This document shows, one piece after another, positions 57,153-64,000 of a stretch of DNA of 64,000 nucleotides (position 1 is its first letter; each line of letters starts with the position of its first letter). The stretch spans positions 62,001 to 126,000 of the forward strand of contig OMXL01000001.1 in the NCBI GenBank assembly GCA_900314985.1, in the 5' to 3' direction. The DNA is from an uncultured Prevotellaceae bacterium. GTDB lineage: Bacteria > Bacteroidota > Bacteroidia > Bacteroidales > Bacteroidaceae. The translations under genes and the position numbers were made by a program. The notes below the pieces were generated by a model. It had not been told where the DNA came from and did no database searches. It worked only from the letters and a program-made list of their open reading frames with translations.

Positions 57153-59123
57153 ATGAAAAGAAAAATCGTACTGACATACCTGTCACCGCTGGTCAGCGTG
57201 CTGGGCAACCTGCTGTTGGCCTATGTGGTGTACTTCATAGCTCGTATGACCTTTCTGGCCGAGAACTGGAACCTCTATGCAGAGAACCTGTCGTGGTCGC
57301 ATCTGCTGGAGATGTTGCGCGGCGGACTGATGTTCGATACCACTGCAATCCTCTATACCAACGCCCTCTGGGTGGTGATGGTGCTGTTCCCCTTGCACCT
57401 GAAAGAGACGAAGACCTACCACGAGGTGTGCCGTTGGGTATTTGTGGTCATCAATACGCTGACGCTGATTGTAAATCTCGTGGATACGGTGTATTTCCGC
57501 TATTCCATGCGTCGTACTACAACAACCATCTTCCAGGAGTTTGAGAACGAGAACAACCTCGGCGGCATCTTCTGGACAGAGATGGTGAGCCACTGGTATT
57601 TCTTCCTGTTGACAGGTCTGGTGGCATGGGGACTGTGGCGACTGTATATCAAGCCCCGCACACTGCGCAAGGAGGTTGATTGGCGCTGGTGTACACTGGC
57701 CTTGCTGGTGTCGCTATTAGCCTTTGCACCCTTCTGTGTGGCTGGCATGCGTGGCGGTTGGACGCGCGACATCCGACCTATCACCGTGTCGAATGCCAAC
57801 AACTACTGTGACCGTCCTACAGAGACTGGCCTGGTGCTGAACACGCCGTTCTCATTGATACGTACCATCGGCAAGAACAATTTCGAGGTCATCAGCTACT
57901 ATGACGCCCAGCAGCTGGAGCAGATTTTCAATCCTGTGCACCAGCCACAGCGCCGCCATCCGTTTGTGAAGAAGAATGTGGTGGTGATTATCATTGAGAG
58001 CTTCGGCAGAGAATATATAGGAACGTATAATAAGGAGGCCGGCTACCCGTCGCAGACACCCTTTACCGACTCGCTGCTGGCGCATGGTGCACTAACCTAT
58101 CGCTACTCCTACTGTAATGGTCGTAAGTCGATAGACGGTATGCCAAGTATCCTGTCGAGCATACCCATGTTCGTAGAGCCTTTCTTCCTGTCGCCCTACA
58201 GCGTGAACAACGTATCGGGACTGGCCGACTGTCTGAACGGTAAAGGCTATGAGACAGCATTCTTCCACGGTGCTGAGCGCGGCTCGATGGGCTTTATGGC
58301 CTTTGCCCGTGCTACGAAGTTTAAGCAATACTATGGTCGTGAGGACTTCAATGCAGACCCACGAACCAACGGCGACAAGGAATATGACGGTTGGTGGGGC
58401 ATCAGCGACGAGCCCTTTATGCAGTATATGTGTCAGAAGATGACCGATATGAAAGAGCCGTTTATGACGGCCCTGTTCACGCTGTCGAGCCATCATCCGT
58501 TCCGTGTGCCTACCGCTTGGCAGAACGTCTTCAAGGAAGAGGACCCTGAGATGCCTATCTACAAGGTGATACGCTATACCGATATGGCGCTGCAGCACTT
58601 CTTTGAGAGTGCTAAGAAACAGTCGTGGTATAAGAATACCATCTTTGTCATTACCAGTGACCATACCAATATGACGCGCTATCAGCACTACCGCACGGAT
58701 ATCGGCGGCTTTGCATCGCCCGTCATCTTCTATGACCCCAGTGGGGAAATGGGTGAAGGAATGGTGGACGCCATTGCCCAGCAGACAGACATCATGCCCA
58801 CCATTCTGGAGCATCTGGGCTACGACAAGCCCTACCTCTCATTCGGTATTGACCTGCTGACAACCCCTGCAGAGGATACGTGGGCCGTGAACTACCTGAA
58901 CGGTATCTACCAATATGTGAAGCATGGTCATATCCTGCAGTTCGATGGCCAGAAGGCCACAGGCTTCTATGCCCTCAGCGACTCGCTGATGCAACATAAC
59001 CTGATGGGTAATACTAACGTTCAACGTTCAACGTTCAACGTTCAACGTGATATGGAGCGTGAGCTGAAGGCCATCATCCAGCAGTACATGGAGCGAATGA
59101 CACAGAATAGGCTAACACCGTAA
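57153..59123 (+). CDS. LTA-synthase-like membrane sulfatase-fold protein (Ser nucleophile)
   Basis: A 656-residue protein with five membrane helices (to about residue 200) and a periplasmic sulfatase-fold domain. Motifs are KKNVVVIIIESFGREYIGTY, the nucleophile region SYCNGRKSIDGMPSILSSIP, ALFTLSSHHPFRVP, and NTIFVITSDHTNMTRYQ with the Asp-His pair. This differs from the 47780 protein in having Ser where that one has Thr, as some phosphatase or sulfatase-fold relatives do. The transferred group and acceptor are unknown. The C-terminal NVQRSTFNVQR stretch is coded by an AACGTTC heptamer tract. An MsbA-like exporter gene follows on the same strand. Confidence 0.87.
   Translation: MKRKIVLTYLSPLVSVLGNLLLAYVVYFIARMTFLAENWNLYAENLSWSHLLEMLRGGLMFDTTAILYTNALWVVMVLFPLHLKETKTYHEVCRWVFVVINTLTLIVNLVDTVYFRYSMRRTTTTIFQEFENENNLGGIFWTEMVSHWYFFLLTGLVAWGLWRLYIKPRTLRKEVDWRWCTLALLVSLLAFAPFCVAGMRGGWTRDIRPITVSNANNYCDRPTETGLVLNTPFSLIRTIGKNNFEVISYYDAQQLEQIFNPVHQPQRRHPFVKKNVVVIIIESFGREYIGTYNKEAGYPSQTPFTDSLLAHGALTYRYSYCNGRKSIDGMPSILSSIPMFVEPFFLSPYSVNNVSGLADCLNGKGYETAFFHGAERGSMGFMAFARATKFKQYYGREDFNADPRTNGDKEYDGWWGISDEPFMQYMCQKMTDMKEPFMTALFTLSSHHPFRVPTAWQNVFKEEDPEMPIYKVIRYTDMALQHFFESAKKQSWYKNTIFVITSDHTNMTRYQHYRTDIGGFASPVIFYDPSGEMGEGMVDAIAQQTDIMPTILEHLGYDKPYLSFGIDLLTTPAEDTWAVNYLNGIYQYVKHGHILQFDGQKATGFYALSDSLMQHNLMGNTNVQRSTFNVQRDMERELKAIIQQYMERMTQNRLTP
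59016..59047. repeat. Heptamer tract AACGTTC inside the 57153 gene
   Basis: Four and a half AACGTTC units coding NVQRSTFNVQR near the C-terminus. Three DNA units (21 bases) restore the frame, which is why the peptide itself repeats. Confidence 0.88.
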
Positions 59124-59132
59124 GCGCTTCGC

Positions 59133-59160
59133 TAGTGAATAGTGAATAACGAATAGTGAA
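59133..59160. repeat. Heptamer tract TAGTGAA
   Basis: TAGTGAA, TAGTGAA, TAACGAA, TAGTGAA between the 57153 gene and the exporter gene. Same core as 25857, 30566 and 34369. Confidence 0.85.
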
Positions 59161-59186
59161 AAGATAAGCAAGAAAAAGAATAAGAT

Positions 59187-61019
59187 ATGCTGAAACAGTT
59201 TTTCTCCGTAATGTCACGCTACCTGCGTCCCTACCGAAAGTATCTGGGATGGTCGGTGGTGCTGAACTTCCTGTCACAGTGGATGAACGTGTTCTCCTTT
59301 GCTGTGCTGATACCTATCCTGAACATTCTGTTTAAGATTGATACACAGGTATATACCTACAAGGAATGGACGTGGGACACGTTAGACAAAGACCTCGTCA
59401 TCAATAATGCCTATGCATGGGTGCAGGAGCTGATAGCCGCCCACGGTGCCTTCTTGACATTGGTATATATGGGTTTGGCGCTCATCATTATGACGGGTAT
59501 GAAGACCTTAGGATATTTCGCCTCATCAGCCGTGATGATACCACTCAGAACGGGTGTGGTTCGTGACATTCGTATCGAGGTGTACGAAAAGGTGCTGAAG
59601 TTGCCGCTGAGCTTCTTCTCAGACGAGCGCAAGGGTGACATCATTGCCCGTATGTCATCAGACGTGGGTGCTGTGGAGAACTCTATCACCAGCAGTATCG
59701 ATATGCTCATCCGTCAGCCCATCGCCATCATCGTTTGCTTTGCCACGATGATTACCGTGAGTTGGCAGTTGACGCTCTTTGTACTCATCGTTGCCCCTAT
59801 CGCCGGTTGGATTATGGGTGCTGTGAGTCGTAAGTTGAAATCACAGTCGGCAACGGTACAGAATCAGTGGGGTGACCTGCTGGCACAGCTCGACGAGACG
59901 TTAGGTGGTCTGCGTATCATCAAGGCTTTCATCGCTGAGCATAAGATGTTGCAGCGCTTTACCGATATCAACGATCGCTACCGTTCAAACGTCAATGCGA
60001 TGGCTATCCGCCAGAGTGCCGCACACCCCATGTCGGAATTCCTTGGTACCATCATCATCGTAGTGGTATTGTGGTTTGGTGGCTACCTGATTCTGAGCGA
60101 ATCGAACCTCATCGATGCCTCTACCTTTATTTTCTATATGGTCATTCTGTATAGCGTCATCAATCCCATCAAGGAACTGTCGAAGGCCACCTATCAGATT
60201 CCCGTCGGACTGGCATCCATGGACCGTATCGACTTCATCCTCAAGGCAGACAACCCCATCAAGGAACCTGCAGAGCCTCAGCCTATCACCTTTGATAAGG
60301 ATATCGAGCTGCGTAACGTATCGTTTAGCTATACCGAGGGTCGCCCTGTGCTGAAGAACATCAACTTGAAGGTGCCCAAGGGCAAGACCATCGCACTGGT
60401 GGGACAGTCGGGCTCTGGTAAGTCGACGCTGGTAGACCTGATTCCCCGCTATCACGATGTGAACAGTGGTGAGGTGCTGATTGACGGCAAGAACATCAAG
60501 AGCGTACGCATCTCTGAGTTGCGCACCCTGATTGGTAATGTCAACCAGGAAGCGATTCTCTTCAACGACACCTTCTATAATAATATCACCTTTGGTGTGG
60601 AGAATGCCACGATGGAACAGGTCATCGAGGCTGCTAAGATAGCCAACGCCCATGAGTTTATCATGGAGTCGGAGAACGGCTACGATACCATGATTGGTGA
60701 CCGTGGCGGTCGTCTGAGTGGTGGACAGCGTCAGCGCGTCAGCATTGCCCGTGCTATTCTGAAGAACCCACCCATCCTGATTCTCGACGAGGCTACCTCA
60801 GCATTGGATACTGAGTCGGAGCGCCTGGTACAGGAGGCTCTGGAGCGCCTGATGAAGTCGCGCACCACCATTGCCATTGCCCACCGTCTGTCGACCATCA
60901 AGAATGCCGACGAGATTTATGTGCTCTATGAAGGCGAGATCGTAGAATGCGGACAGCACGACGAACTGATAGCCAAGAATGGCTATTACAAGCGTCTGTA
61001 CGACATGCAGCAACTGTAA
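59187..61019 (+). CDS. MsbA-like ABC exporter (fused permease and ATPase)
   Basis: A 610-residue half-transporter. Residues about 15-330 are a six-helix membrane domain of the type 1 exporter class. The ATPase domain follows, with Walker A VGQSGSGKSTLVDLI, the Q-loop NVNQEAILFND, signature RLSGGQRQRVSIARAILKNP, Walker B ILILDEATSALD and the H-loop AIAHRLSTI. This class includes MsbA, the lipid A flippase. Given the neighbouring envelope genes, lipid A or a related lipid is a likely cargo, but drug or peptide export cannot be excluded. Its last 122 bases are also the antisense 3' end of the GT4 gene. Confidence 0.94.
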   Translation: MLKQFFSVMSRYLRPYRKYLGWSVVLNFLSQWMNVFSFAVLIPILNILFKIDTQVYTYKEWTWDTLDKDLVINNAYAWVQELIAAHGAFLTLVYMGLALIIMTGMKTLGYFASSAVMIPLRTGVVRDIRIEVYEKVLKLPLSFFSDERKGDIIARMSSDVGAVENSITSSIDMLIRQPIAIIVCFATMITVSWQLTLFVLIVAPIAGWIMGAVSRKLKSQSATVQNQWGDLLAQLDETLGGLRIIKAFIAEHKMLQRFTDINDRYRSNVNAMAIRQSAAHPMSEFLGTIIIVVVLWFGGYLILSESNLIDASTFIFYMVILYSVINPIKELSKATYQIPVGLASMDRIDFILKADNPIKEPAEPQPITFDKDIELRNVSFSYTEGRPVLKNINLKVPKGKTIALVGQSGSGKSTLVDLIPRYHDVNSGEVLIDGKNIKSVRISELRTLIGNVNQEAILFNDTFYNNITFGVENATMEQVIEAAKIANAHEFIMESENGYDTMIGDRGGRLSGGQRQRVSIARAILKNPPILILDEATSALDTESERLVQEALERLMKSRTTIAIAHRLSTIKNADEIYVLYEGEIVECGQHDELIAKNGYYKRLYDMQQL

Positions 61020-62310
61020 GGTAGATTCGTTGGAACTCACTTACAAAGGCCTCTTCGGAGGTCTTTTTCATGGCTACATGGCGACACTCCTCGCACATAG
61101 CCTGGTACTCATCGGACGTACTCTGATAGATATTGCTGATGCCTTGTGCAAAGTCGGCGGCATCACGCAGCTGTGCACAGTAGCCTGTATTCTCGTTCTG
61201 TATCATGTCGAGGGCTGTGCCAATGTTGAAAGCCACAACAGGTGTACCGCATGACAACGACTGGTTGACCATTGATGGTCCAGCATCATCGATGGAAGGA
61301 GAGAGGTACGCATTGGCCATAGCATAGTATAATGGAAGCTGGTCGAAGGGTACAAAACCGACATCCTTCATGTCGAAACGGATATGTTCTCTCAAGGCAT
61401 CAACATGGTGGCCTGCAATGACCAACAGCACCTCACTGCGCTGCTCGTCGGTGAGCTGATCATAGAAGATATCCAGTGCCTGCAAGAGATACTTCATGCC
61501 TTTACGTTCTTCGGTAAGGACTGTAGAGCCAAAGAAGAGGATGAACTTGCTGGTTGGCAGTCCCAACTGTTGGCGAGCCTGTTGCTTGTCGACAGGATGG
61601 AAGTGGTCGTTGTCTACCAGCGGATAGACGGTTTCTAAACGGTCGTAGTCTTTCAGCAGTGCCGCCTGACGATAGATCATCTGCATGTGGGTGTTGCCGT
61701 AGATGATTGGATGCACCTTTGCCAAGACCTGCTTGCGGTATTCGATATTGAAACGAGTGAAGTCATCGGCAGCGCCATGTACCAGACCAGGACACTCTCC
61801 ACAACCTTCTGACAGTCGGGGACAACCGCCAATAAAGTGGCAACCGCCAGCAATGGGTTGGTTGTCGGCACAGCGGATATGTATCTGACAATGTAACTTA
61901 TTGTAGATGGCTTCGATGGTTTTATACGACAGCATCTGGTACCAGAAAACGATAAAAACGGCATCATATTGCTTATCAATTTGCTTTAATACCTTCTCTA
62001 CGGGAATGGGGGGATCGTCCTCGCGTCCGTAGTCAAAGGCATGGTTGCCTTGTTGCTCAATGTCGGATCCTTTGTGTGTGGAGATACGCTCCTGTCGCTT
62101 GTTCAACTTATAACGGATGTAGTTGGGCCAGCGCGTCAAGTCGAGAACATACTTGAATTCAGGACGCCCCATCACACGATGCTTTGTCAGGAAGTCTACC
62201 TCATAGCCGTGAGCCTTCAGGGCATTATAGAAGTTCAATGCCACAGCACCCAGTGCCTTGGTGGGGTCTGTTGCTGACAAGACGAGGATCCTTGGCAACT
62301 GCTTAGGCAT
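60898..62310 (-). CDS. GT4-type glycosyltransferase
   Basis: A 470-residue GT-B glycosyltransferase for an envelope glycan. The N-terminal domain starts PRILVLSATDPTKALGAVAL. The C-terminal donor domain has FILFFGSTVLTEERKGMKYL, YLSPSIDDAGPSMVNQSLSC then GTPVVAFNIGTALDMI, the usual glycan-transferase donor motif. It overlaps the aminotransferase gene by 8 bases, so it is part of the operon running in from the right edge. Oddity: the last 40 residues (basic, Arg/Ser/His-rich, HSWLSVRRAVRILRSRLHRA) are read from the antisense of the exporter gene. A normal end would be near EFQRIYL, at about residue 428, so an older stop codon seems to have been lost. Confidence 0.88.
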   Translation of the reverse strand: MPKQLPRILVLSATDPTKALGAVALNFYNALKAHGYEVDFLTKHRVMGRPEFKYVLDLTRWPNYIRYKLNKRQERISTHKGSDIEQQGNHAFDYGREDDPPIPVEKVLKQIDKQYDAVFIVFWYQMLSYKTIEAIYNKLHCQIHIRCADNQPIAGGCHFIGGCPRLSEGCGECPGLVHGAADDFTRFNIEYRKQVLAKVHPIIYGNTHMQMIYRQAALLKDYDRLETVYPLVDNDHFHPVDKQQARQQLGLPTSKFILFFGSTVLTEERKGMKYLLQALDIFYDQLTDEQRSEVLLVIAGHHVDALREHIRFDMKDVGFVPFDQLPLYYAMANAYLSPSIDDAGPSMVNQSLSCGTPVVAFNIGTALDMIQNENTGYCAQLRDAADFAQGISNIYQSTSDEYQAMCEECRHVAMKKTSEEAFVSEFQRIYLTVAACRTDACNSHSWLSVRRAVRILRSRLHRAHKSRRHS

Positions 62311-63442
62311 GATAGAATTCTTTGATGAGTTTGATAACCAGGGCGATATCTTCTTCCGTCAGCTCGTAGTACATGGGCAGACGTACCAGACAGTCAGCAA
62401 AATGGTCGCAGCAGGGCAACTCAGGAATAGCTCCTTGGTGGTGCTTTCTGTAGTAGTCGCTCAGGTGCAGGCTGAGATAGTGGAAGACTGCACAGACATC
62501 CTGCTGGCGCAGGTAGTCGATAAGCGCGGTGCGCTCCTCCAGCGACCTGCAGACGAGGTAGTACATGTGACCGTTGTTGGTAGCATAGCTGGGAATGTCG
62601 GGAGTCTTGAAGCATCCCTTGTCTGCCAGCGGTTGCAAGGCTTCTTGATAGGTATTCCAGATGGCTTTGCGACGAGTCTGGATGGCTTCAAGGTTTTCCA
62701 ACTGTGCCCACAAGAATGCAGAGTTGATTTCTGATGGCAGGAAGGAGGAACCTGTATCCACCCATCCGTATTTGTTGACCATACCACGGAAGAACTCAGC
62801 GCGGTTGGTACCTTTCTCCCAGATAATCTCTGCACGACGGATGAAGCGCTCGTCGTTGACACAGAGCAGACCACCCTCACCGCCTGCCGTCACGTTCTTA
62901 GTCTCGTGGAACGAGAAGCAGCCGAAGTGGCCGATGCTACCCAGTGGCCGTCCTTTATAATAAGAGTCGATAGCCTGTGCAGCATCCTCCACAACAAAGA
63001 TCCCATGACGGTTGGCGATGTCCATAATCTTATCCATGTCGCAGGCCACACCGGCATAGTGGACGGGTACAATGACCTTGGTCTTGTCGGTGATGAGGCT
63101 TTCTAACTTGTCAGCATCGATATTGGGATTGTCAGCATAGCTGTCGGCAAAGATGATGCGGGCACCTTGGCGCACAAAGGCAAGGGCTGACGACACGAAG
63201 GTATAGGACGGTACGATGACCTCGTCGCCCGGCTGCACGTCGCAGAGGATGGCAGCCATCTCCAGGGCGTCAGTACCTGATGTGGTGAGTACGCACTTCT
63301 TGAAACCGTACTTGTCTTCGAAGAACTGCTGACACTTCTTGGTGAATACTCCGTTACCCGACAGTTTCTTAGTGTAAACAGCCTGGTACATGTAGTGAGC
63401 CTCTTTACCCGTGAGGAATGGGCGATTGAAATCTATCTTCAT
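62303..63442 (-). CDS. dTDP-4-amino-4,6-dideoxygalactose transaminase (RffA/WecE-type)
   Basis: A 379-residue PLP-dependent sugar aminotransferase of the DegT/DnrJ/EryC1 class. It resembles E. coli WecE along its length: TTSGTDALEMAAILCDVQPG, DEVIVPSYTFVSSALAFV, VPVHYAGVACDMDKIM and VVEDAAQAIDSYYKGRPLGS. The PLP-binding Lys is in FSFHETKNVTAGGEGG. WecE makes dTDP-Fuc4N from the 4-keto sugar; the sugar here is predicted, not shown. It overlaps the upstream epimerase gene by 4 bases (ATGA) and the downstream GT4 by 8 bases. Together the three could build and transfer an amino-dideoxyhexose. Confidence 0.92.
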   Translation of the reverse strand: MKIDFNRPFLTGKEAHYMYQAVYTKKLSGNGVFTKKCQQFFEDKYGFKKCVLTTSGTDALEMAAILCDVQPGDEVIVPSYTFVSSALAFVRQGARIIFADSYADNPNIDADKLESLITDKTKVIVPVHYAGVACDMDKIMDIANRHGIFVVEDAAQAIDSYYKGRPLGSIGHFGCFSFHETKNVTAGGEGGLLCVNDERFIRRAEIIWEKGTNRAEFFRGMVNKYGWVDTGSSFLPSEINSAFLWAQLENLEAIQTRRKAIWNTYQEALQPLADKGCFKTPDIPSYATNNGHMYYLVCRSLEERTALIDYLRQQDVCAVFHYLSLHLSDYYRKHHQGAIPELPCCDHFADCLVRLPMYYELTEEDIALVIKLIKEFYHA

Positions 63443-64000
63443 AGTTCGTTGTAATAGTCTTGTTCCTTGCCCCAGAGTTTCTGGAAACGCTGTTGCTCCA
63501 TCTCTTGCTTGAAGTCTCTCAGATAGGAGAGGTAGTCGTACTTAGGGCTATATCCTAAGTTCTTTATGGTCTTGCTGACGTCAAAGATATACTCGGCAGC
63601 ATCGGGTTTGTCGGGCATATATACAATAGGAGAAGGGTGGTTGGCGGGCGAGAACACCTCGACGATACCCTTTACCTGGTCTTCCAAAGAAGTGCCAACA
63701 CCAGTGCCGACATTATAGACACCACTTGCTGCCTGTTCTTTTGAGAGACAACATCCGATAATCTGGGTGCAGTCCTTGACATACACCATATCACGCACCT
63801 TGCCGGGGTCGCCCCATATCTGAATCTCCTCGCCCTTCAGTGCTGTATAGATCAGTCGGCGATAGCCCTGCATGCGGAGCTGTCCGTCGACATAATAATA
63901 AGGATTGGGATGGTATAGGTAGATATTGGGGAAGCGCAGGATGTAGTGCTGGAAACCGTAGTGGCAGGAGTAGTGGCGCAGCAGGTCGGCAGCAGCATTC
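63439..64000 (-). CDS. NAD-dependent epimerase/dehydratase, partial (5' end outside the window)
   Basis: The C-terminal 186 residues of an extended short-chain dehydrogenase. The frame stays open to the right edge, so the start lies outside. Visible are FQHYILRFPNIYLYHPNPYY near the edge, GDPGKVRDMVYVKDCTQIIG (the typical sugar epimerase RDFVYVDD-like stretch), SGVYNVGTGVGTSLEDQVKG, and LGYSPKYDYLSYLRDFKQEM. This is the layout of UDP-glucose 4-epimerase and dTDP-glucose-type enzymes. It is co-transcribed with the RffA-type aminotransferase (ATGA overlap), which suggests it supplies or modifies a sugar nucleotide for the same glycan. Confidence 0.88.
   Translation of the reverse strand, partial: NAAADLLRHYSCHYGFQHYILRFPNIYLYHPNPYYYVDGQLRMQGYRRLIYTALKGEEIQIWGDPGKVRDMVYVKDCTQIIGCCLSKEQAASGVYNVGTGVGTSLEDQVKGIVEVFSPANHPSPIVYMPDKPDAAEYIFDVSKTIKNLGYSPKYDYLSYLRDFKQEMEQQRFQKLWGKEQDYYNEL

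Noticed and set aside
1..64000. tRNA, rRNA or tmRNA genes
   Set aside because: I looked in all larger gaps and found no cloverleaf, CCA-flanked acceptor stem or rRNA-like sequence.

Overview
The window reads as chromosomal DNA of a Bacteroidales bacterium, most likely Prevotella or a close relative (Segatella, Xylanibacter). The signs are a SusC/SusD pair beside pectin enzymes, a C10 (streptopain) protease, two large secreted proteins ending in the Bacteroidetes sorting-type tail (GLYI.NG.K), a Bacteroidetes DUF5606 protein, a nusB-yajC-ybbR-coaE gene order, and near-universal promoters with a -7 box of the form TAnnTTTG and a -33 TTG 19-20 bases upstream. The genus is an inference; no rRNA or tRNA gene was seen.

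Layout. 1-1217 is gene-poor and repeat-rich. 1.2-6.0 kb holds an envelope protein, phosphofructokinase and a C10 protease. 6.2-20.7 kb is a pectin utilisation locus: giant multidomain pectinesterase, SusC, SusD, a surface lipoprotein with a beta-helix, and a family 1 pectate lyase. Two similar 16-bp palindromes sit just upstream of the promoters of the pectinesterase and susC genes. 20.7-36.4 kb is housekeeping: CaCA antiporter, S4 protein, pth, rplY, nusB, yajC, ybbR, coaE, DUF5606, nrdG, nrdD, a SIMPL protein, RNase R, a flotillin, a nucleotide-sugar-type epimerase and a PAP2 phosphatase. A candidate small RNA lies antisense at 36.36-36.43 kb.

36.7-49.6 kb holds greA and a HIT protein, then envelope-modification genes: polysaccharide deacetylase, two GT2 and two GT87-type glycosyltransferases, a phosphoethanolamine transferase, a transglutaminase-like protein, miaB and an LTA-synthase-like sulfatase. 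49.6-55.2 kb is accessory: a GxxExxY protein, an MNT nucleotidyltransferase with only the tail of its HEPN partner, three unknown genes and many dyad repeats. 55.2-64 kb returns to envelope work: a YejM-like sulfatase, an LTA-synthase-like sulfatase, an MsbA-like exporter, then a glycan operon (epimerase, RffA-type aminotransferase, GT4) running off the right edge.

The most unusual features are repeats. About 13 tracts have a strict 7-base period but different sequences, and four tracts have an 8-base TCGAA-containing period. They sit between genes of 21-60 kb, often touching start or stop codons or lying against promoters, and two lie inside sulfatase genes. The islands at 0.13-1.1 kb and 49.6-51.4 kb are each bounded by inward-facing copies of one dyad repeat and each carry an inverted copy of the same 21-bp-repeat plus palindrome module. 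Two C-rich palindromes are inserted in frame in miaB. Candidate RNA elements are the antisense small RNA, a terminator-like hairpin in the greA leader, and a structured nrdD leader with a possible 18-residue peptide.
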